From an uncultured Candidatus Entotheonella sp. (GTDB lineage: Bacteria > Tectomicrobia > Entotheonellia > Entotheonellales > Entotheonellaceae), in the NCBI GenBank assembly GCA_951828535.1, contig OX639990.1, positions 1,413,300 to 1,477,299 of the forward strand: DNA of 64,000 bases, read 5' to 3'. The translations under genes and the position numbers were made by a program. Positions 9,139 through 18,662 of this stretch are shown here, one piece after another. The notes beneath the pieces are model-generated. The model did not search any database, had not been told where the DNA came from, and saw only the letters and a list, made by a program, of their open reading frames with translations. Numbering within the stretch: position 1 is the stretch's first letter; each line of letters begins with the position of its first letter.

Positions 9139-9693
9139 TCATACTGCGACCAGATCGTCCGGCTGTGCCTGAGCAAAGAAACCCGCCTGCGTCAGGCTGC
9201 CAGCTTCAAACACCGTATTGGCCCTGATTTGAACCTCGACCCCCAAGATGAACAGCCGGGACTCGGCGATGCCATGCGCATCGACAGGACCCCGTAGCTT
9301 CACTTCATCACGCACCGACTCGCGCTCCAGACAGCTTGCGACGACGGCGTCATCCACGTCGATGACGCCACGCATGTCAACGTCATGACCAACCGCAAGG
9401 TCTGCCAGATCAGCGTCGTGGAATCGGGTGGAGTCGTCAACTTGAACGATCAAGCCGAGCAAGGTCAGGGTCTGCGAGTTCACATCTATCGTTTCCACCG
9501 GCGCCTGAATGAAGATGGCGCCTTGGCAACTCGCGACAACCGGACCAGTGGCACCACTGCTGCTTTCATCCCCGCCACCCCCACAACTGCCGAGTGCCAG
9601 CAGCGCGAGGAACAGCAGCGTCAAACCCAGGAAAGAGCGGCTCCAGGAGCACGTCGGCCGGCCTGATAACAGGAGCGCACGCTGGCTATTCAT
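9139..9693 (-). CDS. DUF5666-type lipoprotein with premature stop
   Basis: A secreted lipoprotein of about 184 aa before the stop. The N-terminus has positive charge, a hydrophobic stretch (LTLLFLALLALG) and a lipobox ending at the Cys of LGSCGGGG. Two repeats of the DUF5666 beta-type unit follow (TLLGLIVQVDDSTRFHD, LADLAVGHDVDMRGVI). The TGA at 9139-9141 interrupts the domain. The same frame then continues 28 codons as GQLGSIIAEAIQFDD and a poly-Asp tail to a stop at 9052, which looks like the natural end. This suggests a recent nonsense mutation. Function of the family is unknown. Confidence 0.7.
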   Translation of the reverse strand: MNSQRALLLSGRPTCSWSRSFLGLTLLFLALLALGSCGGGGDESSSGATGPVVASCQGAIFIQAPVETIDVNSQTLTLLGLIVQVDDSTRFHDADLADLAVGHDVDMRGVIDVDDAVVASCLERESVRDEVKLRGPVDAHGIAESRLFILGVEVQIRANTVFEAGSLTQAGFFAQAQPDDLVAV

Positions 9694-9938
9694 CCCATCT
9701 CTCCATAGCTGAGGTGTGACAAAGGCATTTGGCGTTTCGACGACGAATGCCAATTGGGAGGATGAGGTGCAATATAAGCAGAACAAATGACAGGACAATG
9801 ACAAGAAGATGATAATTTCGTCATCTTTATACCAGTCATAACGAAGCATGGAGATTATTGATGGCTTCGATCAGATCAGCAATATCGTGTCAATGAGGCG
9901 GGGCATGCTTCGCACCCGCGTCGCCCAATGGCAACAGT

Positions 9939-10838
9939 CTACTCAGCCAAGCCACCCCTAAATCCCCGCGCCAGCTTGGGGTCCAGCGTATCGCGCAGGC
10001 CATCGCCGAGCAGGTTGACAGCCAGGACCGTGAGCGCCAGGAACAGGCCGGGGAAGAGGATGATCCAGAAGGCGATCTGCACGTACGTGCGCCCTTCTGC
10101 CATGATGTTGCCCCAGCTTGGAATGTTGGGCGGCGTGCCGGCGCCGAGAAAGCTGAGATAGGCCTCGAAGATGACCGCCGAGGCGCAGATGTACGTGCCC
10201 TGCACGATGAGCGGCGCGATGGTATTGGGCGTCACGTGGCGCAGCAGCACCCGCCAAATACTCGCCCCTACGGCGCGCGACGCCTCTACGAACGCCTGCT
10301 CTCGAAGGCTGAGCACCAGGGCGCGAACGAGGCGCACCACGCGCGGGATTTCCGGGATGGTCAGCGCCAGGATGACGTTTTGCGCGCTGGCGTTCATCAA
10401 CGCCATCAGAGCGATGGCAAGCAGAATGGCCGGGATGGCCATAATGCCGTCCATGATCCGCATGACCACGGCATCAACGCGCCGCAGATAGCCGCTCAGC
10501 AGCCCGATCGCCAGCCCGATGGTCAGGCTCAGCACCGCCACGCAAAGCCCGACCATAAGCGAAATGCGGCTGCCGTACACCGTGCGGCTATACAGGTCGC
10601 GGCCCAGCATGTCGGTGCCGAACCAGTACGTCAGCGATGGGCCGCGCAGCCGATCAATAGGGTTCAGTTCCTCAGGGTCGATGGTGCCGAAGTAGGGCGC
10701 GCCTGCGGCCGCCACCAGCATGGCGAGCAGGAAACAGGCGCCGCCGACCATGGTGGGATTGCGCCTGAGCATGCGCAGGAGGGAAGCGGAACGCGGCCGG
10801 TCTTCGACGAGATGGGGTTGTACGGTTGCTGTCACCAT
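9939..10838 (-). CDS. Dipeptide/oligopeptide-type ABC transporter permease (DppC family)
   Basis: Inner-membrane permease of 299 aa. It has an N-terminal helix, the OppC_N region, then the BPD_transp_1 core with the EAA loop EASRAVGASIWRVLLRHVTPN near residue 195 that docks the ATPase. It ends in LLGDGLRDTLDPKLARGF, the usual DppC tail. It is third in a leftward SBP-DppB-DppC operon. No ATP-binding subunit (DppD/F) is next to it, so a genomic ATPase encoded elsewhere must serve it. Confidence 0.93.
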   Translation of the reverse strand: MVTATVQPHLVEDRPRSASLLRMLRRNPTMVGGACFLLAMLVAAAGAPYFGTIDPEELNPIDRLRGPSLTYWFGTDMLGRDLYSRTVYGSRISLMVGLCVAVLSLTIGLAIGLLSGYLRRVDAVVMRIMDGIMAIPAILLAIALMALMNASAQNVILALTIPEIPRVVRLVRALVLSLREQAFVEASRAVGASIWRVLLRHVTPNTIAPLIVQGTYICASAVIFEAYLSFLGAGTPPNIPSWGNIMAEGRTYVQIAFWIILFPGLFLALTVLAVNLLGDGLRDTLDPKLARGFRGGLAE

Positions 10839-10876
10839 AAGACGACCATGTTCCCTGAGTCCCCCTCACCCCCCAA

Positions 10877-10900
10877 CCCTCTCCCACGGAGGGGAGAGGG
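10877..10900. repeat. CCCTCTCCC hairpin repeat
   Basis: CCCTCTCCC and GGGGAGAGGG form a short palindrome between the dppB- and dppC-like genes. This is a widespread intergenic hairpin type in high-GC bacteria. Within an operon it may modulate relative expression of the two permeases. Confidence 0.55.
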
Positions 10901-10938
10901 AGCAGCAATCCCTGTCCTCACAAGAGGGCACACCCTGG

Positions 10939-11880
10939 TTAGTAGCGAATGCGGGGATCGAGAACCATGTACATAAGATCCACCAGCAGGTTAATCAGCA
11001 CGTAGATAGCCGAGAAAATCAGAATGATCCCCTGGATGACGGGATAATCGCGGTGCAGGATGGCGTCGACCGTAAGGCGCCCGAGGCCCGGTATGGCGAA
11101 GACGCTCTCGGTCACCACGACGCCACCGATGAGCAGCGCGACGCCCACGCCGATGACCGTGACGATCGGCAGAGAGGCATTTTTCAGGGCGTGCCACAGC
11201 AGCACGACGTGCGGCTTCAGCCCCTTGGCGTGGGCGGTGCGAATGTAGTCCTCGCGCAGCACCTCCAGCATGCTGGCGCGGGTCATGCGGGCGATCAGCG
11301 CCATGTACACCATCCCGAGGGTCAGACTCGGCAGCACCAAATGCCGCAAGCAGGGCCACAGCCCCTCGCGAATGCTGACGTAGCCCTGAACCGGCAGAAT
11401 CTGAAGCTTGAGAGCAAAGCCGAAAATGAACAGGAATCCCAGCCAGAAGACCGGCAGGGAGAAGCCCAGCACGGCAAACACCATCACCGAGCGGTCAATC
11501 CAGGTGCCCGCCTTCCAGGCCGCCACCACCCCCATCGGCACCGCCAGGAGCACAGCAAATATCATGGTGCAGGCGGTGAGGGTCAGCGTCGGTTCCAGGC
11601 GCTGGCCGATGAGCTTGGAGACCGGCAGGTTGGAGAAGATCGACGTGCCCAGGTCGCCCCGCACCACCTGCCACAGCCAGATGGCCAGTTGTTGGTGCAG
11701 CGGCGCATCGAGGCCCAGCTTGTGGCGGATGCGTTCGATATCTTCCGGCGAGGCGTAGTCGCCGGCGATCACCGCGGCGGGGTCGCCGGGGCTGAGGTGC
11801 AACAGGGCGAAAACGAACAGCGCGACCACCAACATCACCGGAATCGTGGCGAGCAGGCGGCGCAGCAGGTAGGCAATCAT
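10939..11880 (-). CDS. Dipeptide/oligopeptide-type ABC transporter permease (DppB family)
   Basis: Inner-membrane permease of 313 aa. The start MIAYLLRRLLATIPVMLVV is characteristic of DppB/OppB, followed by the conserved HLSPGDPAAVIAG segment. The EAA-type coupling loop (RTAHAKGLKPHVVLLWHALK) is near residue 220, and the protein ends VDLMYMVLDPRIRY. Six membrane helices are expected. It lies 18 bp downstream of the substrate-binding protein gene and 100 bp upstream of the DppC gene. Confidence 0.94.
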   Translation of the reverse strand: MIAYLLRRLLATIPVMLVVALFVFALLHLSPGDPAAVIAGDYASPEDIERIRHKLGLDAPLHQQLAIWLWQVVRGDLGTSIFSNLPVSKLIGQRLEPTLTLTACTMIFAVLLAVPMGVVAAWKAGTWIDRSVMVFAVLGFSLPVFWLGFLFIFGFALKLQILPVQGYVSIREGLWPCLRHLVLPSLTLGMVYMALIARMTRASMLEVLREDYIRTAHAKGLKPHVVLLWHALKNASLPIVTVIGVGVALLIGGVVVTESVFAIPGLGRLTVDAILHRDYPVIQGIILIFSAIYVLINLLVDLMYMVLDPRIRY

Positions 11881-11898
11881 AGCGTGGTCACCGTTTGA

Positions 11899-13503
11899 TC
11901 ACCTCTGCTCAGCTATGACGATGTTCCAGAAGAACGGCACCGGCGAGACGATGACGCCCTGAAGGGACTTGCGGTACACGGTCGGCAGGAACCACTGGCC
12001 GTAATTGACGTACGGCACGTTGTCGTACGCCGCGCGCTGCAGCGCCTCGGCGATGGACTTTTGCTGCTCGGCGTCGTTGGCCCGCGCCCAGTCGTCGCGC
12101 AGCTTTTCGAGCCGCTCATCGCACGGCCAGCCAAACCAGGCTTTCTCCTCGCAACCGCCCGACAAGCCGATGTTGTTGACCGGCGAGGCCACGTCGGCAC
12201 CCGTCGCCCAGGTGTGAAACAAGTGCCAGCCACCCTCCGAGGGGGCTTTCTTCTCGACCCGCCGCGACGTCAGCGTGCTCCAGTCCATCGCCTGCACCTG
12301 CACGTTGACGCCGATCTTTTTCAGCATCTGCGCCGTGACCAGCGAGGCGCCGTGGAGAAGCGGGATGTCCGTCGGGTCCATGAGCACGATTGTCTCACCC
12401 GCGTAGCCGGCGTCCTGCATCAATTGTCTGGCCTTGTCCAGGTCCTGTTGCACGAGCGCCTCGGAGGCCGCATCAGTCTCGAGCGACGTGCCGCACATGA
12501 AGTACGAGCCGCAGGTGCGCCAGAATTGCGGATCGCCGACGATCACCCGCAGATAATCTTCCTGGTTGACCATCCACAGCAGCGCCTGGCGTGCCTCCTT
12601 GCGGTTGAATGGCGGGTGCAAGTGATTAGGGCGTAGCCAGCCCTGGGTGCCAAGCGGATCGATTACCGCTACGGTGAGGCCGGGCTCCCTCTCCATGAGG
12701 GGCAACAGATCCACCGGCGGGCGTTCGTAATAATCCACCTCCCCGGCTACCAGGGCCGCCTGCGCGGTCGCCGGGTCCGGGATGTACAGCCATTCCACCC
12801 GCTCGATGTGCACCCGCTTGCCCCCGGCAGCAAAGCTCGGCGGCTCCGGGCGCGGTACGTAGTCGGGATTGCGGACGTAAATGACCTTGCTGCCCGGTAT
12901 CCACTCGTCCTTCAGGAACACGAACGGCCCCGAACCGATGGGCTCGGTGATCTGGGTAAAGGCATCGGTTTTCGCCAGGCGTTCCGGCATCATGAACGGC
13001 ACGTTGCTGCTCAGCTTGCCCAGAGATTCCAGCACCAGTCCATACGGCTCCGTAAGCGTCAGCGTGAAGGTGCGGTCGTCCGCGATGGTGAGGGATTGGG
13101 TGAATTCCAGCAGCTTCTGGCCCATGCCGTCGCGCTTGCCCCAACGTTGGACCGACGCCACACAATCCGCCGCCCGCACCGGCGCACCGTCATGCCACTG
13201 CAACCCGTCGCGCAGGATGAACGTGTAGATCAGGCCGTCGTCGCTGACGGTCCAGGTGTCCACCATCTGCGGCTGCGGCTGCAGATTGGCATCCAGCGAA
13301 AACAGCGTGTCGTAAATCATGTAGCCGTGGTTGCGGGTGATGTAGGCAGTGGTCCAGATCGGGTCAGTATTTTTCAGGTCAGCATGCGGGATGATTTTGA
13401 GCGTGCCCCCGGCTGCCATGACGGCGTTGCAGCAAGCCAGCAACAGACCCGCCAACAGCAGCGATTTCCATCCGGTACGTTGAGGTTGCGCGACTGCGGT
13501 CAT
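11899..13503 (-). CDS. ABC transporter substrate-binding protein, family 5 (DppA/OppA type)
   Basis: A 534-aa periplasmic solute-binding protein of family 5. The first ~31 residues form a Sec signal peptide (hydrophobic SLLLAGLLLACCNAVMA). The mature part has the family features YDTLFSLDANLQPQPQMVD, a YTFILRDGLQWHDG segment and a late WFLPTVYRK region. Such proteins capture peptides, opines or glycosides. It is first in the operon with two permeases. The divergent gene at 13780 shares the 276-bp upstream region, which probably holds both promoters. Confidence 0.93.
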   Translation of the reverse strand: MTAVAQPQRTGWKSLLLAGLLLACCNAVMAAGGTLKIIPHADLKNTDPIWTTAYITRNHGYMIYDTLFSLDANLQPQPQMVDTWTVSDDGLIYTFILRDGLQWHDGAPVRAADCVASVQRWGKRDGMGQKLLEFTQSLTIADDRTFTLTLTEPYGLVLESLGKLSSNVPFMMPERLAKTDAFTQITEPIGSGPFVFLKDEWIPGSKVIYVRNPDYVPRPEPPSFAAGGKRVHIERVEWLYIPDPATAQAALVAGEVDYYERPPVDLLPLMEREPGLTVAVIDPLGTQGWLRPNHLHPPFNRKEARQALLWMVNQEDYLRVIVGDPQFWRTCGSYFMCGTSLETDAASEALVQQDLDKARQLMQDAGYAGETIVLMDPTDIPLLHGASLVTAQMLKKIGVNVQVQAMDWSTLTSRRVEKKAPSEGGWHLFHTWATGADVASPVNNIGLSGGCEEKAWFGWPCDERLEKLRDDWARANDAEQQKSIAEALQRAAYDNVPYVNYGQWFLPTVYRKSLQGVIVSPVPFFWNIVIAEQR

Positions 13504-13779
13504 GGTCTGCCTCCTGACAGCGGGAATGATTGTGATGGTGCCGGGGCGTTATTGTTTGGACTTCCCGGCAAAAGTCAATAGGGACCGCGGCGGTGACCGC
13601 GGATTGCAATCCCGTCTGCAGACAGAATACTATTCGCCCCCATGCCGGGAGCTTGTTGCTGGTACAATTAAAGATTCAATTCTGGACAAGCGCGCTGTCG
13701 TTGCGGTTGCCCGCCAACACGGGCGCGCACAAAAATCGCGTCCCCAAGGAACCGGGGCGCCTCTCATGGAGTCAACACA

Positions 13780-15156
13780 ATGGCCGAAGAAAGCCACGGC
13801 GCCCAACCGGGCGGCCCGCCCGCTTCCAACCCCGCTTCCCCGCAGGACGTGAATGAGGACCCCACCGACGCACCCCGGCTGGCCGGCAGCCGCCCCGTGT
13901 GGCTGCGCAAGCGCATCCTTGGCCCTCTGCTGTGTCTCATCCTGATCGCTGTTGGCACCCCGTATGGGCTGCAATTATGGCGCTATTACCAGATCCACGA
14001 GACCACCGATGACGCCTATGTGACTGGCGATATCGTGCCCATCAGCGCCCGCGTCGGCGGCACCGTCATGACCGTATACGCCTCCGAGCATCAGCAGGTG
14101 GAAGACGGCCAGTTGCTGGCGGAACTCGACCCCGACGATTTCGCCGCCCGGGTTGTCCAGGCGGAAGCCATGGTGGCGGTAGCGGCAGCACGCCTGCGGC
14201 ACGCCGAGCTGCAAGTGCAGTTGACGCAGGACAGCACCAGCAACGACACGGTGCGCACCGGCGCCACCCTGCTGGGCGCCGAGAGCGCTCTGCGCGGGGC
14301 GCAGCACGGCGCCGAAAAGGCCGAGGCGCATTTGCGCACCTGGGAGGCCGCGGTGGCCGTTGCCCAGGCCGACGTGGACACCCAGGACGTGCATCTCGTG
14401 ATGGCCCAGACCGGCTTCGAGCGCGTGCAAAATCTCTTGAGCGACGGCGTGGTGGCGCAGCAACAATTCGATCAGGCGAACAGCACCTGGCAGGCGGCAA
14501 AGGCCGAGAAGCGCGCCAAGGAAGAGCATCTGCGGCAGACGCGCAGCGAACTGGAACGCGCCAAGGTCGATCTGCGCCGACAGCAGGAGACGGTACGGCG
14601 GGAGGAGGCCCAGGTGGCGGAGGCGCAAGCCTTGCTGGAGGGCTCGCAGGCGCAGCGGCAGAGTGTTGACATTCAACAAGCGGAGGTCAAGGTCGCGCAG
14701 GCCCTCTTGCAACAGGCCGAGGCAGACCTCGCCTACGCCAGGCTGCAACTGCAATACACCGCACTGAAGGCGCCCGTTGCCGGTGTGGTCGCCAAGAAAA
14801 ACCTGGAGATCGGACAAGTCGTACAGCCCGGCCGGCCGCTGCTGGCGTTGGTGCCGCTACAGGACGTGTGGGTGGAGGCCAATTTCAAGGAGACCCAGTT
14901 GCAGCACATGCGCCCCGGGCAACGCGCCACCCTGCATGTGGACGCCTACCCCGAGGAGGTGTTCTCCGGCACCGTGGAGAGCCTCAGCCCCGGCACGGGC
15001 TCCGTCTTCAGCCTGTTGCCACCCGAAAACGCCACCGGCAACTTCGTCAAGGTCGTGCAGCGCGTGCCGGTCAAAATCCGCATCGAGCCGTCAGCGTCCC
15101 GCGGCGTGATGCTGCGCCCGGGCATGTCGGTCATTGCGACGGTCAACACTCAGTAA
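13780..15156 (+). CDS. HlyD/EmrA-family membrane fusion protein
   Basis: Periplasmic adaptor of a multidrug or secretion system, 458 aa. It has a short cytoplasmic Pro-rich N-terminus, one membrane helix near residues 48-68, a biotinyl-lipoyl half-motif (TTDDAYVTGDIVPISARVGG), a long Gln/Ala-rich coiled coil over about residues 130-315, and a C-terminal beta-barrel ending in the EmrA-like GTGSVFSLLPPENATGNFVK. No EmrB-type MFS pump or TolC-like gene is adjacent, so its partner is encoded elsewhere. It is divergent from the Dpp importer. Confidence 0.9.
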   Translation: MAEESHGAQPGGPPASNPASPQDVNEDPTDAPRLAGSRPVWLRKRILGPLLCLILIAVGTPYGLQLWRYYQIHETTDDAYVTGDIVPISARVGGTVMTVYASEHQQVEDGQLLAELDPDDFAARVVQAEAMVAVAAARLRHAELQVQLTQDSTSNDTVRTGATLLGAESALRGAQHGAEKAEAHLRTWEAAVAVAQADVDTQDVHLVMAQTGFERVQNLLSDGVVAQQQFDQANSTWQAAKAEKRAKEEHLRQTRSELERAKVDLRRQQETVRREEAQVAEAQALLEGSQAQRQSVDIQQAEVKVAQALLQQAEADLAYARLQLQYTALKAPVAGVVAKKNLEIGQVVQPGRPLLALVPLQDVWVEANFKETQLQHMRPGQRATLHVDAYPEEVFSGTVESLSPGTGSVFSLLPPENATGNFVKVVQRVPVKIRIEPSASRGVMLRPGMSVIATVNTQ

Positions 15157-15201
15157 GTATCGAGAAACCGGACGCCGCCTTGCCAACTGCACGTCCTCCC
15201 C

Positions 15202-16107
15202 TCATCGCCAGGCTTCAAGCAGTTCCTGAAACGCGACTATCTGGCCGCCCTTCGTGGACGAGGGCACGACGATAGGCGTATTGATGCCCGTATCGTACCA
15301 GGCTTCCACGCCTTCGCGCACCTCGGCGGCGCTGCCGTACAGGGTGACCTGCTGCAGCCAACGGTCGGACATGAGTTCCGGAATCCTGTCGTCTTCGCCG
15401 TTGGCGATGGCCTGTCGAATCGCTGTCATCTCCTCTTCAAACCCGGCTTCAATCCAGTAATTCTGATAGTTCGGCAGGCGCACGTAGCTCGTCAGAGTGC
15501 GTCGGCACACCGCTGCGGCGGCGGCTTTGTCGTCATCGATGCAAATCGGAATCATGTTGCCGAGGAAGAAGTTCGGGTCCTGGCGGGCCACCGGCGACAA
15601 GTGGCCCAGCGACGCGGCCACGTGTGACCGGGCGGCATTGGCCCACACCGCGCCCTGAGCGATTTCCGACGCCAGTTGTACCATTTTGCGGCGCAGGGTG
15701 GCCAGCACGATGGGCGGCAGGTTGCCGTTGCGCTGGGCGCCAGTTTGCAGATCTTCAACAAATTGCCGAATGTCGCCCAATGGTTTGCCGACCTGCACTT
15801 TCAGGCGGGAGTGCGCCGGCGCGTGGCTGACGCCAATGCCGAATCGGAAGCGCCCGCCCGACAGTTCGTGGATGAGTGTCGCGCTCAGGGCATAGTCGTA
15901 GGCGTGGCGGGTGTATATGTTGGCGATACTGGTGCCAAACGGAATCTCCTTGGTCACCAGGGCCAGGGCTTCGCAGAGTCCCATGCCATCGCCAAAACTC
16001 GGACAATAAATGCCGCTGAATCCTTCCTGCTCAAGGCGTTGGGCGAGTTCCAGGGTGGCCTGGCGGCGTCCGGCGACGGCGGCCAGGCTGACGGCAGGTT
16101 TGCGCAT
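15202..16107 (-). CDS. LLM class flavin-dependent oxidoreductase
   Basis: A luciferase-like F420- or FMN-dependent oxidoreductase of about 301 aa. The TIM-barrel pattern is visible: GFSGIYCPSFGDGMGLCEAL, TSIANIYTRHAYDYALSA and RFRFGIGVSHAP. The start at 16107 is chosen for the AGGAGGGG SD; an in-frame extension to 16245 lacks one. Convergent with the EmrA-like gene. The substrate is unknown; this family covers monooxygenases and F420-dependent dehydrogenases. Confidence 0.85.
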   Translation of the reverse strand: MRKPAVSLAAVAGRRQATLELAQRLEQEGFSGIYCPSFGDGMGLCEALALVTKEIPFGTSIANIYTRHAYDYALSATLIHELSGGRFRFGIGVSHAPAHSRLKVQVGKPLGDIRQFVEDLQTGAQRNGNLPPIVLATLRRKMVQLASEIAQGAVWANAARSHVAASLGHLSPVARQDPNFFLGNMIPICIDDDKAAAAAVCRRTLTSYVRLPNYQNYWIEAGFEEEMTAIRQAIANGEDDRIPELMSDRWLQQVTLYGSAAEVREGVEAWYDTGINTPIVVPSSTKGGQIVAFQELLEAWR

Positions 16108-16316
16108 AGCGTTTCCCCTCCTGATTGGGTGATGCGGGAGTTTCGCGTGCGCCCGCAGTAAGCGAAGCGCAAAATTGAGCCTGTAAGATAGGGTAACACG
16201 AGCGCCAGCGGGTGAAACCCGACGGCCCGGGGGCTTTTCAGACACGGCGCTTCGGCCTTGCCCGCAGCGATCATACCTTCTAACATAAACGCCGGATTCG
16301 AGAGGAGATACAGGCT

Positions 16317-17066
16317 ATGGTAGACGATTTACGGCGCGCCCTGGGACTCCTGACGGTCTACCGGCTGCGGACAACGGATACATGGTCGCCGGAGCTGTTC
16401 GGCAGCGCCATGGCGTATTACCCGCTCGTCGGCGCCGGCATTGGCTGCGCGTTATGGAGCCTCTACCTGCTGCTCGCCTACGTCTTTCCGCCACCGGTGG
16501 TGGCCGCCCTGCTCCTGGCCGGCCTCTGCCTGGTAACCGGCGGTGTTCACCTCAGCGGCCTCGCCACCACCATGGACGGCCTGAGCGTCGGTCATGACCG
16601 CCAGACCACCCTCCGCATCTTCAAGGAACAGCACCTCGGCACCATGGGCGTCATGAGCGTGGCGCTGGTGCTGGTGATCAAGTTTGCCAGCCTCAGCGTT
16701 ATACCCGACGAGGGTATGCTGATGACGCTGGTGCTGCTGGGCACCCTGAGCCGCTACGCGATGGTTCAGGTGGCCTGCTTCTCCGCTTACGCGCGTCCGG
16801 GCGGCGGGTTCGGCGAGCCGTTCGTGCGCGGCGCCCGGCGGCGGGACCACTTCACCGCCACCCTGCCGTGGTCGCTCATCATCGTCGTGTGCTTTGGCGG
16901 CGTCGGCGGGGTGTTGATCGGCACCCTGGTCAGCTTGGCAACGTTTGGCCTGCAAACCTACTTTCGCAAACGCCTGGGCGGCATCACCGCGGACGTACTG
17001 GGGGCGACAAACGAGATGGGCGAGACGTTGGTGCTGGTCTTGGCAGCCATGATGTATCACGCCTGA
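16317..17066 (+). CDS. cobS: Adenosylcobinamide-GDP ribazoletransferase
   Basis: Membrane enzyme joining adenosylcobinamide-GDP to alpha-ribazole, the last assembly step of the cobalamin lower loop. It is 249 aa with about six membrane helices. The conserved GGVHLSGLATTMDGL motif is a variant of the usual GGLHLDGLADTxDGL, with Ser and Thr in place of two Asp/Ala positions, and RLGGITADVLGATNEM closes the family pattern. A GAGGAGA SD precedes the ATG. No other cobalamin genes are nearby. The altered metal-binding Asp positions deserve care, though a DG pair remains. Confidence 0.85.
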   Translation: MVDDLRRALGLLTVYRLRTTDTWSPELFGSAMAYYPLVGAGIGCALWSLYLLLAYVFPPPVVAALLLAGLCLVTGGVHLSGLATTMDGLSVGHDRQTTLRIFKEQHLGTMGVMSVALVLVIKFASLSVIPDEGMLMTLVLLGTLSRYAMVQVACFSAYARPGGGFGEPFVRGARRRDHFTATLPWSLIIVVCFGGVGGVLIGTLVSLATFGLQTYFRKRLGGITADVLGATNEMGETLVLVLAAMMYHA

Positions 17067-17091
17067 TCATGAGCTTCATCACACACAGGGC

Positions 17092-18633
17092 CTACAGCGG
17101 AAAATCGCATCCCTGGCAATCGCCCTCATCGTTGCCGCAGTAATCGGTCAGCACCTGCAACAGGCCCTGTTGCTGACGCGCCCCCGCAACCAGGGGCAGC
17201 AGCGATGCGTCATCCCCCAGCAAACGGCGCGCCATGTAGCGTAGCGCGTGGTTGTCCGGCAGGCGCGGCGCCGCTTCGTAGCAGGCCAGGAGCAAGTCGC
17301 GCAAAGACGTATCGGCGTGGTGTTGGGCGAAGAGCAGCAGCATGGGCAGGAGGGCGTCCACGACAACCGTGAGCGCCCGCCCGGCGCCGATGAGGTGCTG
17401 CGGGCGTCCTTGTCGGCTTCCGAAACGCGCCCGGCGGGTCCAGTACGACGGCCCGCCGCAGGTCAGCAGGGCCGTCAGGGCGCCGCAAAGCTCGCGCGGC
17501 TTGACGTCGCCAGACGCCGACTCGCTACACAACGACGCGCTGACATCGATCAACGTCGTGCCGTGGCAGGCGTCCAGCAGGCAGGCCATGCCTGCCAGAC
17601 GGCGTTCGGGGCTGTTGGCCGGGCGCACGTTGGGCTGACGCCAGTTGACCGTATGCCAGGCACGCTGCCGGATGGCGGCGGGGAAGCCGAGCCAATGCTC
17701 ATACAAGTCTCCGACGTAGCGCTGGGTGTGGTCGTCAAAACGGCCGGCGTGGTCGATGTCAGGAAGCAACCCCGCCACGCCGAGAAGCAGCGCCTCGGCA
17801 GCCAGTCGGCGCGCTGACGCCGGCACGCCGTCCAGGCAATCCTGAGCTTGCCGCCAGGAAACGGTGCGGGCCAACTCCTGGAAATGCTGCCGATGCCCCG
17901 TCGAGCCCAGTCCCCGCATCACCGCCTCGTACGCCGCCTGTCCCAGGTCCACCTTGGACACCCGCGGCGCCCATCGCCCCATACGCTCCCGCAGGCGCAC
18001 GTCGCCGGCGCGGCCCAAGAAGGCGCACACCTGCTGAGGTTGCAGGCGCCGCAACGCTTCGTAGCAGTGGCCGGGAACCGGTACGTTCTGGCGCGGATAG
18101 TCTTCCAGGACAACATCGGTGCGATAGGTTAGCAGTGGGCGCGGCAGGCAATTTTCCAGGGCAACCTGGGGGATGGGCTGTCCGTCGGCCCGCACGACCA
18201 CCTGATCCTTGCGGTCATTCCACAGAAACACGTGCAGCATCACGTTGTTGTAACGCGGGTCGCCGTGATGCCGGTGGGCTGTCCAGCCGGAGGCGTAACG
18301 GTGGATTTCCACGTCGCCGCGGCGTCGCTGGCCATCGGCAAAGGTGATCGTGGCTTGCTGAAAGTCGGGGCCGGGGTGGACGTTCCAGCGTCCGGGGGAG
18401 TGCACGGTGATGGGTTGGCCATCCAGGGTGCGCAGGGCGGCGGGGCGCCAGCGGGGGTCGAACCACAGACAGTGCAGCAGTTTTTCCGGGATCAGACGTT
18501 GCCAGTCGAGCGGCGCTTCAGCCACCCGACTGTCGTTCGGCTCCCAGTCGCTCGCTGCAGGCCATCCATAGAGATCACCGCGCTTGACTTCCTCTGAACA
18601 ACCCCCTAGGTTCGGGGCCTTTGGCGTATCCAA
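17092..18633 (-). CDS. DUF2851 family protein
   Basis: A 513-aa cytoplasmic protein with the DUF2851 signature: WNVHPGPDFQQATITF, RRRGDVEIHRYASGW and RYNNVMLHVFLWND in the first 150 residues. The rest is helical and ends in a Cys-x2-Cys pair (CQGCDFPL). Function is unknown. The start is TTG; its 5' end overlaps the leader of the divergent CMD-like gene, so the two share a promoter region. Most recognised relatives are in Bacteroidota and Chloroflexota, which hints at transfer. Confidence 0.8.
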   Translation of the reverse strand: MDTPKAPNLGGCSEEVKRGDLYGWPAASDWEPNDSRVAEAPLDWQRLIPEKLLHCLWFDPRWRPAALRTLDGQPITVHSPGRWNVHPGPDFQQATITFADGQRRRGDVEIHRYASGWTAHRHHGDPRYNNVMLHVFLWNDRKDQVVVRADGQPIPQVALENCLPRPLLTYRTDVVLEDYPRQNVPVPGHCYEALRRLQPQQVCAFLGRAGDVRLRERMGRWAPRVSKVDLGQAAYEAVMRGLGSTGHRQHFQELARTVSWRQAQDCLDGVPASARRLAAEALLLGVAGLLPDIDHAGRFDDHTQRYVGDLYEHWLGFPAAIRQRAWHTVNWRQPNVRPANSPERRLAGMACLLDACHGTTLIDVSASLCSESASGDVKPRELCGALTALLTCGGPSYWTRRARFGSRQGRPQHLIGAGRALTVVVDALLPMLLLFAQHHADTSLRDLLLACYEAAPRLPDNHALRYMARRLLGDDASLLPLVAGARQQQGLLQVLTDYCGNDEGDCQGCDFPL

Positions 18634-18662
18634 TGACCAATCCCCGCATCCATATAGGAAAC

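Noticed and set aside
16200-16260. A cobalamin-riboswitch-like GCGGGTGAAACCCGACGG segment upstream of cobS
   Set aside because: The required GCCACTG box and the flanking conserved core are absent; only a GTGAAA-like loop is shared.
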